Shown: positions 45,672 to 55,108, counted from the first letter of the stretch. The stretch is DNA of 64,000 nt from Haladaptatus caseinilyticus (GCF_026248685.1 NZ_CP111036.1:1426001-1490000); one strand, 5' to 3'. Numbers and translations: made by a program. Notes: a model not told the origin generated them from the letters alone.

Positions 45672-47174
45672 ATGACAGGTGAACATCCGACAGCGGAGAC
45701 GGTGTCGTCCATTCTCGGCGACCGCGAACTGGTCGTCGCTTCGAATCGCCAGCCGTATAGCCACGAACGTGAAGACGGGGAAATCATCGTCAACCGACCC
45801 GCGGGCGGACTCACATCGGCGCTTGACCCCGTCGTGCAGTCCGCGGGGGGAACGTGGGTCGCATGGGCCAGCGGCGACGCGGACGACGAGGTTATCGACG
45901 AGGACGGCCGTGTCGGTGTGCCCCCGGAAGACCCCGCATACGACCTCCGACGGGTTTCGCTCTCCGACGAACAGGTCGAGGGGTACTACTACGGCTACAG
46001 TAACCAAGTGCTCTGGCCGATTTGTCACATCGACCCGTCGAAAATGAACGCCCGTGCGGATTTCTGGGACCGGTATCGCGAGGCGAATCGAAAATTCGCG
46101 GACGCCATCGCCGACGAGGCGGGTGATGATGCCCTCGTTTGGTTACAGGATTACCATCTCGCGCTTGCTCCACGGATGGTTCGTGAAACTCGCCCGAACG
46201 TATTCTGTATGCAGTTTTGGCACATCACGTGGCCATCGCGGGACGCGTTTCAGTCATGTCCACAGTATAGACAACTGCTCGACGGACTTCTCGCAAACGA
46301 CTTGATCGGATTCCACACCGAGCAGTACTGCCAGAACTTCCTCGATTGCGCCGCCATGCTGTCCGATGCTCGAGTCGATAGAGCAACTCGGAGCGTCGTC
46401 TACGATGGGCGGCGGACGTTCGTTCGACCCTTCCCGCTCGGTATCGACGCGACGCAACGGCGACAGTTCGCTGTGTCGAGCGCGGACTCCTCGTTCTGGC
46501 CCGAGTTCCGTGAGGAACACAATCTCGGCGATACCGTCGCACTCGGTGTCGAACGACTCGACTACACGAAGGGAATCCCCGAACGACTGGCGGCGCTCGA
46601 ACACTTCTGGGAGACGCGGCCCGAATGGCAAGGACGGCTCACGTACGTCCAGAAAGCGAGCGAGAGTAGAAGCCGGATTCCGGAGTATCAAGCGTTACAA
46701 GACTTCGTGGAATCCGAAATCACACGCCTCAACGAACGGTTCGGGACGGACGACTGGACGCCGATTGTCTACCTGAACGAACACCTTCCGAAAGACGGTC
46801 TTGCGGCGCTGTATCGCGAGGCGGATCTCGGTATCGTCAGTCCGAGACGCGATGGAATGAATCTCGTAGCGAAGGAGTACGTTGCCTCACAAGTGGACGA
46901 CCCCGGTGTCCTGTTGCTCAGCGAGTTGACCGGCGCGGACGAAGAACTCGGTGACGAATCCGTAACGATCCATCCTCACGATACGCCGGGATTCGCCGAT
47001 GCTATCGAGTACGCGCTTTCGCTCTCCGAAACGGAACGAGCGCGCCGAATGAAGGACCTCGAACGACTGGTTCACTCGAACGATGTGTACGCGTGGATGA
47101 ATGCACAATTCCGTACAGTGAAGGCGATTCAGCGTGGACGTGATGTTGCCGCAAAATCAGTCAAACGACAATGA
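45672..47174 (+). CDS. otsA: Trehalose-6-phosphate synthase OtsA
   Basis: Makes trehalose-6-phosphate from UDP-glucose and glucose-6-phosphate. The 500-residue GT20 enzyme has the N-terminal VVASNRQPY region, the acceptor block QDYHLALAPRMVRE, the FWHITWPSRDAF loop, the VERLDYTKGIPERL nucleotide-sugar site, and SPRRDGMNLVAKEYVASQ near the C-terminus. The stop overlaps the otsB start by 4 bases, so the two enzymes form a trehalose operon. Trehalose is a compatible solute, typical of lower-salt haloarchaea. Confidence 0.95.
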   Translation: MTGEHPTAETVSSILGDRELVVASNRQPYSHEREDGEIIVNRPAGGLTSALDPVVQSAGGTWVAWASGDADDEVIDEDGRVGVPPEDPAYDLRRVSLSDEQVEGYYYGYSNQVLWPICHIDPSKMNARADFWDRYREANRKFADAIADEAGDDALVWLQDYHLALAPRMVRETRPNVFCMQFWHITWPSRDAFQSCPQYRQLLDGLLANDLIGFHTEQYCQNFLDCAAMLSDARVDRATRSVVYDGRRTFVRPFPLGIDATQRRQFAVSSADSSFWPEFREEHNLGDTVALGVERLDYTKGIPERLAALEHFWETRPEWQGRLTYVQKASESRSRIPEYQALQDFVESEITRLNERFGTDDWTPIVYLNEHLPKDGLAALYREADLGIVSPRRDGMNLVAKEYVASQVDDPGVLLLSELTGADEELGDESVTIHPHDTPGFADAIEYALSLSETERARRMKDLERLVHSNDVYAWMNAQFRTVKAIQRGRDVAAKSVKRQ

Positions 47175-48010
47175 CCAACGACGTACCCGAACCACTCCGA
47201 AAAAACCTCCACGCACTGGTAACCCGACTCGATAAGGCCGACGGACTGCTCGCCATGTTCGATTTCGATGGGTCCCTGGCTCCGATCGAAGATCATCCGG
47301 ACGACGTCGAACTTCCACGGACGACCCAAACCGCACTCGAGGCGCTTCGTGACAACGAAGACGTCCAGGTCGGTATCGTCAGCGGTCGCGGCCTCGCCGA
47401 CCTCCGAGAGCGTGTCGGTATCGATGGGATCGCGTACGCCGGAAATCACGGTTTGGAACTGCAGACCGAGGATGGACGGGAAACACATCCGATCGCCGAC
47501 GACGCGAGGGTCGAAATCGCGGCTCTCTGTGATGAACTCGAATCGAACCTCGTCGACGTAGAGGGCGCATTCGTCGAGAACAAGGGCGTTACGGCGTCGA
47601 TTCATTATCGCCTCGTCGATAATGAGCACGTTCCGGCAGTTCGACAGGCGGTTCGGGACGCAGTTCGCGGGCTGAACGACGTTCGTGTCACGTCGGGCAA
47701 GCAGGTGTTGGAACTGCGCCCGGACGTGGATTGGCACAAAGGACGGGCCATCCGATGGCTGTACGACCACCACGTTCCGGACGACGAGACGTGGCTTCCC
47801 CTGTACGTTGGCGATGACCGAACGGACGAGGATGCGTTCGACACGCTTCCGGACTCCGGTCTCGCCGTCAAAGTCGGTCACCACCCCCCGACTGTGGCGA
47901 GATATCGTGTCGCCGACCCGTCCTCGGTACAGACGATTATCGCGTGGCTGGCGGAGTATGGTGTCAAATTCCTTCGGATGGGGTCGCTTTCGAACGGAAC
48001 GCCGAGCTGA
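47171..48010 (+). CDS. otsB: Trehalose-6-phosphate phosphatase OtsB
   Basis: Dephosphorylates trehalose-6-phosphate. The 279-residue HAD enzyme has motif I MFDFDGSLAPI (the usual Thr is Ser), motif II VSGRGLADL, and the terminal GDDRTDEDAF with its metal acids. The Asp-to-Ser change is at the fifth motif residue and should still allow catalysis. The ATGA overlap with otsA couples translation. Confidence 0.93.
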   Translation: MTNDVPEPLRKNLHALVTRLDKADGLLAMFDFDGSLAPIEDHPDDVELPRTTQTALEALRDNEDVQVGIVSGRGLADLRERVGIDGIAYAGNHGLELQTEDGRETHPIADDARVEIAALCDELESNLVDVEGAFVENKGVTASIHYRLVDNEHVPAVRQAVRDAVRGLNDVRVTSGKQVLELRPDVDWHKGRAIRWLYDHHVPDDETWLPLYVGDDRTDEDAFDTLPDSGLAVKVGHHPPTVARYRVADPSSVQTIIAWLAEYGVKFLRMGSLSNGTPS

Positions 48011-48117
48011 CGAAACTTCACGTTACCCGTTTCGAAACCGGCGACGGAATTCACAAACTGTCTGAACAGTCACGCCGGTTTATTCTCCGTTTGCGAGTAG
48101 CAGGCGGCAGAAAACCC

Positions 48118-48687
48118 ATGGCAACCGACGACCACAAGACCGAACGAACCACGGACGGTTCGAACGACGAACCGGAGGAACACCGGTGGGAAGAACGAAC
48201 CGAACGAGAGGAATCACGCGCTGGTAGGGACGGGGAGTCGGTGGAACGACGAAAACGGTCACCACGTCATCCCTCCGAGCGCCAGCGGCCCACTGGACGG
48301 TATCGACGAGATACCTCCCGCGATAACCATCGATCGAGACCCCCATCGAGGGGACCGTCCGACCCGCCGCGGAACGAGGGGCGAAGGGGAACCGAATCCT
48401 ACAGCGGCCGATATGGAAGCAGAGTACGAAAGCGGGAAGCCGGCGAGCGCGCTCGTGAGGGGGTGCCGTCGGAACCGCACCCTCGTCGAAGCGAAAACCG
48501 GCGCGAAGCGGAGCCAACCGAGGTCGAAAAGTACGGTGGGCCGCGTGATCCGGACTGGGAGCGACGACGGCAACTGAAAAAGGCCGAGTGGCAAGGAAAT
48601 CAACGGATGATGGACGTCGCGTTCGGCCAACAGCGCCCCAGCCGACAGGAAAAGAGCACCTGGCGATATCAGCGCGGCCAGCGGTAG
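48118..48687 (+). CDS. Arginine-rich low-complexity protein
   Basis: A 189-residue protein rich in Arg, Glu, Ser and Gly. Residues about 1-140 are disordered repeats of charged residues (ERTEREESRAGRDGESVERR and similar), strongly basic. The last 47 residues look more conserved (DPDWERRRQLKKAEWQGNQR, then MMDVAFGQQRPS). A basic, disordered protein is unusual in this acidic proteome and could bind nucleic acid. ATG 48118 is used. A long minus-strand frame over it is a shadow. Confidence 0.6.
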   Translation: MATDDHKTERTTDGSNDEPEEHRWEERTEREESRAGRDGESVERRKRSPRHPSERQRPTGRYRRDTSRDNHRSRPPSRGPSDPPRNEGRRGTESYSGRYGSRVRKREAGERAREGVPSEPHPRRSENRREAEPTEVEKYGGPRDPDWERRRQLKKAEWQGNQRMMDVAFGQQRPSRQEKSTWRYQRGQR

Positions 48688-48722
48688 TCGCTTGATCGGC
48701 GACGCGTCCCCGGTCAGTGGGA

Positions 48723-50687
48723 CTAGTCGTCCGCGTCCGTCCGCGCGGTTCTGCGGGCGGCGCGTTCGATGAACTCCTCCGGGAGTTCATCGATTTCTCC
48801 GGCTTGGACACCCCAGAGGTGGGCGTACAGACCGTCGTTTCTCAGGAGTTCGTCGTGTGGCCCCCGCTCGACGATCTTTCCGCCTTCGAGGACGATGATT
48901 TTCTCCGCGTCCTTGATCGTTGAGAGGCGGTGTGCGATGGCGAACGTCGTGCGGTTTTGGGTGAGACGGTCGAGACTGCGCTGGATGAGCATCTCCGTCT
49001 CCGTGTCCACGTCGCTGGTCGCCTCGTCCAGGATGAGGATTTCGGGGTCCTTCAGGATTGCACGGGCAATCGAGATCCGCTGGCGTTGACCGCCGGAGAG
49101 CTTGACGCCGCGTTCGCCGACTTTGGTGTCGTATCCGTCGGGCAAGTTCGTAATGAAATCGTGGGCTTCCGCGGCTTTCGCGGCCTCCTCGATTTCCTCG
49201 TCGCTCGCGTCGAAGGTGCCGTACTGGATGTTTTCCTTTACCGTTCCGTAGAACAGGAACGTGTTCTGGCTGACGTAGCCGATGTTCCGGCGAATGCTCG
49301 GCAGGCTCACCTCGCGGATGTCGGTGCCGTCGATTCGAATCGCACCCTCGTTCACGTCGTACATCCGGAGGAGAAGTTTCAGAACGGTGGATTTCCCCGC
49401 CCCAGTCGGCCCAACTAGTGCGAGTGTGTCGCCGCCCTCGACGGTGAACGAGATGTCCTCGACGATGGTCTCGCTGTCGTCGTAGCCGAAGGTCACGTCG
49501 TCGTAGACGACCTTGCCCTCGCCGACGACGAGGTCGTTTGCATCGGGGTCCTCACGGATCCGACTCGGTTCGTCCATCAGGCCGAAGATACGGGAACTGG
49601 AGGCGTACGCGCGTTGGTACATGTTGATGATGGAGCCGAACTGCGCCATCGGCCAGATGAATCGCTGGGTGAGAAGCATGAACGTGATGAACTGTCCAGC
49701 TTCGAGCTCGCCCGAGAAGAACCACGGCCCTTCACCGTTGAACACCCACAGCCCCCCGACGATGAACGTTAGAGCGAAGCCGAGACCCGAGAGTATCTGG
49801 AGCGACGGGAAGAACTTGATTCGGGTCACGATGGCGTCCCAGTTTGCACCGAAATAGTCGTTCGAGACGTCTTCTACCCGGTTGGATTCGAACGATTCCG
49901 TATTACTGGTCTTGATGACTTGAATCCCGCCGAGGTTGTTTTCCAGCCGAGAGTTGACTTTGCCGACGGAAGAGCGGACGTCGGCGTATTTCGGCTGGAT
50001 GATTTGAATGAACTTGTAGGTGAACAGGGCGATAAGCGGAACAGGTACCAGTGCGACGAGCGCGAGTTGCCAGTTGATGGTGAGTAGGACGGCAGCGATG
50101 GCGACCACCATCACGCCGAGACGGAACGCGGAATTCATCCCGTCGTTGAGGAAGCGTTCGAGGCGGTTCACGTCGTTCGAGAGGATGGACATCATCTCCC
50201 CGGTCTGCTTGTCCGAGAAGAACTCCATATCCAGTCGCTGCATCTTATCGTACGTATCGGTACGAATCGAGTGCTGGATGTTCTGGGCGAACGAGTTCCA
50301 CCCCCAGTTTCGCGCCCAGTGAAAGGCCGCACCCAACCCGAACGCGACTGCGACGACCCCGACGGAGAACCAGAACTGTCCTTGGGATGATCCCGGTGTG
50401 ATTCGCGTAGCGAAGCTCTGTGAGAGAAATGGGACGGATTTCGAGAGTGCTTCCGTATACGGAATCTGCTCTTTATTCTCAAACAGCGCGTCGAGGGCGA
50501 CTCCAAGGATAATGGGCGGCAGGAGGTTAAGCACTCGAGCGAAGAAACTCGAAATGACCCCGACGACGAAGGCGACCCGGTTTTCGCCCCCGTATTCGAG
50601 GAACAGACGCCGCATCGGATTATCGGCGTTTTCCCGTTGCTCCTCGAACGGGTCGTCTTCGTCCGTGTGTGTGCTCATGATACTCAT
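48723..50687 (-). CDS. ABC transporter, fused permease and ATPase (exporter type)
   Basis: A 654-residue half-transporter. Six membrane helices occupy about residues 25-350, with a coupling region and a KQTGEMMSILSNDVNRLERF intracellular loop. The ATPase has Walker A GPTGAGKST, signature LSGGQRQR, Walker B ILILDEATS and the DVDTETE D-loop, like MsbA/MdlB exporters. It probably acts as a homodimer exporting lipid or drug. ATG 50687 (MSIMSTHTDEDDPF) is chosen because a TATA-like element near 50708 allows a leaderless start; ATG 50678 is also possible. Confidence 0.92.
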   Translation of the reverse strand: MSIMSTHTDEDDPFEEQRENADNPMRRLFLEYGGENRVAFVVGVISSFFARVLNLLPPIILGVALDALFENKEQIPYTEALSKSVPFLSQSFATRITPGSSQGQFWFSVGVVAVAFGLGAAFHWARNWGWNSFAQNIQHSIRTDTYDKMQRLDMEFFSDKQTGEMMSILSNDVNRLERFLNDGMNSAFRLGVMVVAIAAVLLTINWQLALVALVPVPLIALFTYKFIQIIQPKYADVRSSVGKVNSRLENNLGGIQVIKTSNTESFESNRVEDVSNDYFGANWDAIVTRIKFFPSLQILSGLGFALTFIVGGLWVFNGEGPWFFSGELEAGQFITFMLLTQRFIWPMAQFGSIINMYQRAYASSSRIFGLMDEPSRIREDPDANDLVVGEGKVVYDDVTFGYDDSETIVEDISFTVEGGDTLALVGPTGAGKSTVLKLLLRMYDVNEGAIRIDGTDIREVSLPSIRRNIGYVSQNTFLFYGTVKENIQYGTFDASDEEIEEAAKAAEAHDFITNLPDGYDTKVGERGVKLSGGQRQRISIARAILKDPEILILDEATSDVDTETEMLIQRSLDRLTQNRTTFAIAHRLSTIKDAEKIIVLEGGKIVERGPHDELLRNDGLYAHLWGVQAGEIDELPEEFIERAARRTARTDADD

Positions 50688-50897
50688 AAATGGGACACCG
50701 GATTGATAAGAGTTTCCTACGAACCGAAACACCCCCTACTCGACGGTTCGAAATCCAGTTTTCGATTGTGTGCTCGCCTGACGAATAAATGTTTGGATAG
50801 TTCAGTCGTTCTAAAACGATGGCAATCGTCGGTGCTACTCAGGATGACTCCAATCACGGCAAGCGGTTCGTTCACCGCTCGCGGTCCTTTCCTCCGG

Positions 50898-51167
50898 TCA
50901 GAGGTCGCGGTCCTCGACCGTTGGGTCGATTCCAGCGGCATCCAAATCCTGTCGGACTCGTTCGCGGAGCGGTCCGGGAACCGTCCCGCGGCCGACCGGT
51001 ACTGCCACGTCGCCGTTTCCCTTTACTTTCCAGTAGAGCACACAGTCGCTGGGTTCGTAGTATTCGATGCTGTAGTAGTCATCCGCGCCGCGATAGTGAA
51101 CCCGAGCGGCGAAGTCGTCTATCTTCCAGCCATCCTGTTCGCCGAGGGCGGAGAGCGAGTCGTTCAT
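50898..51167 (-). CDS. Conserved haloarchaeal hypothetical protein
   Basis: An 89-residue protein that recurs in haloarchaea with well-conserved blocks: AARVHYRGADDYYSIEYYEP, CVLYWKVKGNGD, and VPVGRGTVPGPLRERVRQDL. It is aromatic-rich and has no signal or membrane segment. No domain is recognised. It lies upstream of tRNA-Val, on the opposite strand. Confidence 0.72.
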   Translation of the reverse strand: MNDSLSALGEQDGWKIDDFAARVHYRGADDYYSIEYYEPSDCVLYWKVKGNGDVAVPVGRGTVPGPLRERVRQDLDAAGIDPTVEDRDL

Positions 51168-51252
51168 ATCTGCGAATTGCTAGCGGGTGTGGTAGTCGTT
51201 ACGAAAACGAGAAAGTAACAGTTATTCCCCCGGAGCGATTTTTCCCGGGTAC

Positions 51253-51326
51253 GGGTTCATGGTCTAGTTGGTTATGACGCGGCCTTTACAAGGCCGAGGT
51301 CGGTGGTTCGAATCCGCCTGAACCCA
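51253..51326 (+). tRNA. trnV: tRNA-Val (UAC)
   Basis: A 74-nt cloverleaf. Acceptor GGGTTCA pairs with TGAACCC, the anticodon arm is CGGCC-TTTACAA-GGCCG with anticodon TAC, and the T arm is GGTTCGAATCC. The discriminator base is A and no CCA is encoded. No intron is present. AT-rich flanks are compatible with an independent promoter. Confidence 0.95.
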
Positions 51327-51499
51327 TCGAATTTTATGACGAACGGACGTGAGGAGTGATCTCAGTGTGGGGACACTGGACCGGAAATATCACAGGCTCG
51401 AGAAACGATCTGATGAGGGTACGGAAGCGGTTCGCTGTCCTGGAGTGCACCAATAAAAACGTCTCGAGCTGATTCGCATTCGTCCGAACTTCATCCCCG

Positions 51500-51724
51500 T
51501 TAGGAGATGTTTATATCGACCGTTTCGAGGGAACCACAATCCGGACACGTAAGCTTGTACAGGATATGTCCGGACCGTGGGTCGGTTTCGACGTGTGTCT
51601 TCCACTCGCTGTGCAGGATGTTGTCCTCGAATTCGCAGTTCTCGCACTGCTTTTTCTTGTGTTCGAGCCCTTCCACGAACGCCGCCACACCTCGCTGGTG
51701 TTCTTCCGGAAGTGAGTCGTACAT
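51500..51724 (-). CDS. Small zinc-finger haloarchaeal protein
   Basis: A 74-residue protein with two CxxC pairs, CENC near residue 28 and CPDC near 61, arranged as a zinc ribbon. The helix MYDSLPEEHQRGVAAFVEG leads. It resembles the HVO_0649-type zinc finger family as remembered. Such small zinc proteins affect growth and biofilm formation in Haloferax; no role for this one is known. Confidence 0.78.
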   Translation of the reverse strand: MYDSLPEEHQRGVAAFVEGLEHKKKQCENCEFEDNILHSEWKTHVETDPRSGHILYKLTCPDCGSLETVDINIS

Positions 51725-51927
51725 CGCTCGTATTCATATCCTGAGTGTAAATTTAAATCTGTCGAGAAAAAGTCACAAGGTAACAAGTGGCATGATACGA
51801 GTCCCTCCTACGGACGCTCCGTTGTCAAGTGGAACCCCAACGAACAGCAGTTGGGACGAATTTTTCCGTCCATTCTTCGAGAAATCGGTCAACAGACGTA
51901 TTATCGTTGCTAACGTGTGGATGTGCT

Positions 51928-53298
51928 ATGGCAGAACACGACAGTGTGTTCGGGGGGATTCGAAAACGGGTGCCGGTTCGGGAACACTGGACGTCGCGGA
52001 TCGGTTTCATCATGGCCGCGGTAGGGAGCGCGGTCGGATTGGGGAATATCTGGCGCTTTCCGTACGAAGCAGCGCAGAACGGTGGTGCTGCGTTTCTCGT
52101 CGTCAACTTCATCGCTATTTTCGTCATCGGGCTTCCGGCGATTCTCGCCGAGTTCGTCGTCGGGCGGAGAGCACAGAAGAACGTCGTCGACGCCTTTGCC
52201 GGTGTAGGCCATCCGGCATGGCGGTTCGTCGGCGTACTCGGCGTCATAACGGGATTTCTCATCCTCGCGTACTACAGCGTCGTTGGAGGGTGGGTGCTTC
52301 GGTATTTCGCCGCGAGCGTGACGGGGGCGTACTTCGGGGACCCGAGCGCGTATTTCTCCGCGTCCGCCGCCGGTTTCGATGCGCTCTTTTATCACACGCT
52401 TTTCATGGCGTTGACCGTCGGTATCGTCGCACTCGGCGTCCGGCGTGGTATCGAACTGAGCACGAAACTCATGGTTCCGAGCATCGTCCTCATGATGATC
52501 GCACTCGTCGTTTGGGCCAGCACCCTCCCCGGTTCCGGGGCAGGATACCGGTTCTTCCTCGAACCCGATGTTTCGGTCATCGTGGCGAACGCGGAGACCA
52601 TCATTCCCGCGGCCGTCGGTGAGGTGTTGTTCACGCTGTCGCTCGGGATGGGTGCGATGATAACCTATGCATCGTATGTCGATTCGGACGAAAATTTGAG
52701 TACCGACGGCATCGCCATCGTGCTCGTCAATACGTTCGTCGGGTATCTCGCGGGGCTCCTCGTCTTCCCGCTGTTGTTCGCACAGGGAGTCAACCCAGGT
52801 GAACCCGGTGCGGGGGCTATTTTCGTTAGCGTCGCGACGGCGTTTAGAACGCTTCCGTTCGGCGAAATACTCGGGGTCATCTTCTTCGCGGTGGTCGCAC
52901 TCGCGGCGCTTTCGAGCGCGATCAGCCTGCTCGAAGTCGTCGTTTCGTTTGCCGTCGATAACGTATCGTTCAGCCGTCCCGTCGTCGCAATCACCATCGG
53001 AGGCTTGATCTTTCTCGCCGGGATTCCGGTGGCGTTCGACACGGACGTGCTTACGCTGTACGATTCCGTGACGAGCAAGCTATTGTTGCCGTCGGGTGTC
53101 TTTCTGATTACCCTCTTCGTCGGGTGGGTATACGGTCGGGATGCAGTCGATGAACTCCTGCACGGTGTGGATAGCCGACGGGGGCGACTACTCGGTTTGC
53201 TTTGGTTGTGGCACGTTCGAATCGTGCTGTTCGCAGCAGTCGTTATGACGCTCGTTCTGAGCGTGAGCGAATATCTCGGAATCTCACTGTTCGGGTAA
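51928..53298 (+). CDS. Sodium-dependent symporter of the SNF family
   Basis: A 456-residue transporter with about twelve membrane helices. It carries the SNF signature WTSRIGFIMAAVGSAVGLGN, then IWRFPYEAAQNGGAAFLVV. Further family blocks are GVRRGIELSTKLMVPSIVLM and the sodium-site region SLGMGAMITYASY. Substrates in the family include amino acids and neurotransmitter-like amines; the target is open. ATG 51928 (MAEHDSVFGGI) follows a TTATCG element and keeps the conserved helix 1. Confidence 0.93.
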   Translation: MAEHDSVFGGIRKRVPVREHWTSRIGFIMAAVGSAVGLGNIWRFPYEAAQNGGAAFLVVNFIAIFVIGLPAILAEFVVGRRAQKNVVDAFAGVGHPAWRFVGVLGVITGFLILAYYSVVGGWVLRYFAASVTGAYFGDPSAYFSASAAGFDALFYHTLFMALTVGIVALGVRRGIELSTKLMVPSIVLMMIALVVWASTLPGSGAGYRFFLEPDVSVIVANAETIIPAAVGEVLFTLSLGMGAMITYASYVDSDENLSTDGIAIVLVNTFVGYLAGLLVFPLLFAQGVNPGEPGAGAIFVSVATAFRTLPFGEILGVIFFAVVALAALSSAISLLEVVVSFAVDNVSFSRPVVAITIGGLIFLAGIPVAFDTDVLTLYDSVTSKLLLPSGVFLITLFVGWVYGRDAVDELLHGVDSRRGRLLGLLWLWHVRIVLFAAVVMTLVLSVSEYLGISLFG

Positions 53299-53627
53299 TT
53301 TCGCTGCGTGGTAGCAGTGTCGAAGGAGGTATGGATAGGTTTGCAGAATCGGTTGCCAAGCGCGTGAACTTACGCTTCCCACGAGAGTTCGATGCCCATA
53401 TCGGACCAAATCCAGGCCTCCTCGTTATCGGGATTGTAGAGTTCGACGCCGCCGTCGATTTCGCGCTCCAGACAATCGCCCCATTCCTCGGTGTTTTCTT
53501 GCACCATTGGGTACATTCGGAGTGCAGAACCGTGTGGGTATAAGCTTTCCCCCGGTTGCGGTATTCACCGCTTACCGTACAATTGACAACATTCCAATGA
53601 AAGAACGGGGCGGTGTTTTTCCGTCGG
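53299..53627. other. 329-bp spacer between the SNF transporter and hydrolase genes
   Basis: Apart from the 48-residue gene at 53370-53516 nothing else with coding character was recognised. Both large flanking genes end here, so the region needs no large promoter. Confidence 0.4.
53370..53516 (-). CDS. 48-residue acidic protein
   Basis: The minus strand from ATG 53516 reads MYPMVQENTEEWGDCLEREI, then DGGVELYNPDNEEAWIWSDM and GIELSWEA. It is acidic, aromatic-rich and uncharged at the N-terminus, like a group of small haloarchaeal proteins that end in DAWI-type blocks (DUF7331-type, from memory). It is in a 329-bp stretch otherwise without genes. The start codon and codon bias are good. Confidence 0.6.
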   Translation of the reverse strand: MYPMVQENTEEWGDCLEREIDGGVELYNPDNEEAWIWSDMGIELSWEA

Positions 53628-54584
53628 TTACTTCGCCGATTTTTCCCGTGCCGGTGCAGGTGGGTGGAGTTCGATTCCGACGTCTTCGGGTTTGAGAACG
53701 CTCGGAAGGTCTCCTTCCCGGTCACCTGTAATATCGCTCAGGATCTCCTTCAGGTAGGCGTTGAACAGTTCCGGATGCTCGCTCATCGGGAAATGACCTA
53801 TTTGAGCCATTTCGATGGCGATCGCGCCGTCGCCGACGCCTTTTGCAGTCTCTTCGCCATCCTCCGGCGTGGTAAGGTAGTCGTACTCGCCGTTAACGAT
53901 GTACAGCGGACACTCGTCGGCGTTCACTTGGTCGAGTTTGTCCCGGTAATCGTGATCGACCGAGTAGTAGTACAGGTCTCCTTTGAACACGCCCGTCGCT
54001 CCCTGCTCGTAGAGATACATCGTCTCCCGACGGGTTTGTTCGGGACTCTGCGGTGCCATCAATCCCCAGCAGGAGTATGCGTTCACTTCAGTCGTGTTGA
54101 CGTGCGGGTGGTCGAGCCAATCGATGTAGAACCCCGGACTGTATGCGCCGCACTCCAACCCGATGAGGGCTTGAAACCGGTCCGGATACCAGTCGGCCAG
54201 TTCGAGCGTGATGTTACCGCCCATCGATGACCCCATATAAATTGGGTCTTCGAGTTCGAGCGCATCGGCGAGCGCGACGAGCGTCTCGGTAAACTGCTCG
54301 CCCGTCATCTTGTAATCCTCCTCCCACCACGATTGGCTGGTCGGCGGAACCGACTTTCCGTGATACGGCAAGTCGTGCGCGATGACGCGGAAGTCCTCGG
54401 TTATGTCCTCATCGGTGAGGAGGTGTCGCCACTCCTGACAGTTGTTGCCCGCGGTATGCTGACAGAGGAGCGGAATCCCGTCTTTCGGCCCGTTCTCCTC
54501 GAAGTAGATTCGGTGGTCTACCCCGCCGATATCGACGTGGACGTACTTTCCCGTGATCGGTTCGATGGTTCCCGATTCGGCCAT
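53628..54584 (-). CDS. Alpha/beta hydrolase
   Basis: A 318-residue serine hydrolase with the nucleophile elbow GSSMGG (Ser120), acid Asp235 in NGEYDYLTTPED, and base His264 in QIGHFPMSEHPE. The oxyanion region is QHTAGNNCQEWRHL. A C-terminal tail rich in Pro/Glu extends past the fold. It lies 1 bp after the SCP2-like gene, so the two are probably one operon. The substrate is likely a hydrophobic ester or thioester, an inference from the pairing. Confidence 0.88.
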   Translation of the reverse strand: MAESGTIEPITGKYVHVDIGGVDHRIYFEENGPKDGIPLLCQHTAGNNCQEWRHLLTDEDITEDFRVIAHDLPYHGKSVPPTSQSWWEEDYKMTGEQFTETLVALADALELEDPIYMGSSMGGNITLELADWYPDRFQALIGLECGAYSPGFYIDWLDHPHVNTTEVNAYSCWGLMAPQSPEQTRRETMYLYEQGATGVFKGDLYYYSVDHDYRDKLDQVNADECPLYIVNGEYDYLTTPEDGEETAKGVGDGAIAIEMAQIGHFPMSEHPELFNAYLKEILSDITGDREGDLPSVLKPEDVGIELHPPAPAREKSAK

Positions 54585-54585
54585 G

Positions 54586-55014
54586 TTAGCTCCCTCCGTT
54601 GTTGTTCGCCACGCGCATCAAGTCGAGTGCGCGTTGGAACGGTCGCAGATTCTGGAAGATTTTCTTGTTATCCCCTCGCATCATGAGGTGTCCGTCCTCA
54701 TTTCTCACCGCACTCCGATAATGTGAGGCGATGATTTCGTGATTGAACGCCGGTGGCGTTTCTTGGATGAACTCCTCCCATGCTTCGCGGTCGCCTTCGA
54801 CGCCGAAGGACCACCGGTTGTTCAGCGCCGGATTCGGTAGTATGTCGCGAACGGTTCCATCCTGCATCTGGATGAGAAACCGCTCGTCGTCGATTTGTAC
54901 GTAGAAGTTGTCGCTGAACTTGTCGTGGCCCCTCACCTGCATCTCCGGGTCGCCGTTTACGGTTTCTTTGTAGTGCTCCCACCACTCGTGACTGGCAAAC
55001 TCTGTGTCGTTCAT
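54586..55014 (-). CDS. SCP2-like sterol-carrier-fold protein
   Basis: A 142-residue soluble protein. Segments such as DKFSDNFYVQIDDERFLIQM and DGTVRDI, followed by SFGVEGDREAWEEFI and the ending LMRGDNKKIFQNLRPFQRAL region, resemble SCP2-type lipid-binding domains. ATG 55014 is chosen because the longer frame to 55158 is Cys/Arg-rich and overlaps other genes. Cotranscription with the hydrolase suggests the domain binds or presents its hydrophobic substrate. Confidence 0.72.
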   Translation of the reverse strand: MNDTEFASHEWWEHYKETVNGDPEMQVRGHDKFSDNFYVQIDDERFLIQMQDGTVRDILPNPALNNRWSFGVEGDREAWEEFIQETPPAFNHEIIASHYRSAVRNEDGHLMMRGDNKKIFQNLRPFQRALDLMRVANNNGGS

Positions 55015-55108
55015 TGCTCCCCCAGAACACGGGAACAACAGCAACCGTGATAAAAAATAGCATAATCTATCCGTTGCATCTGCGCCGGAACAAGAACACG
55101 ATGGTCCC

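Noticed and set aside
48080-48811. A 243-residue minus-strand frame opposite the arginine-rich gene
   Set aside because: It overlaps the 3' end of the ABC exporter and has no family blocks. The plus-strand frame has the better start.
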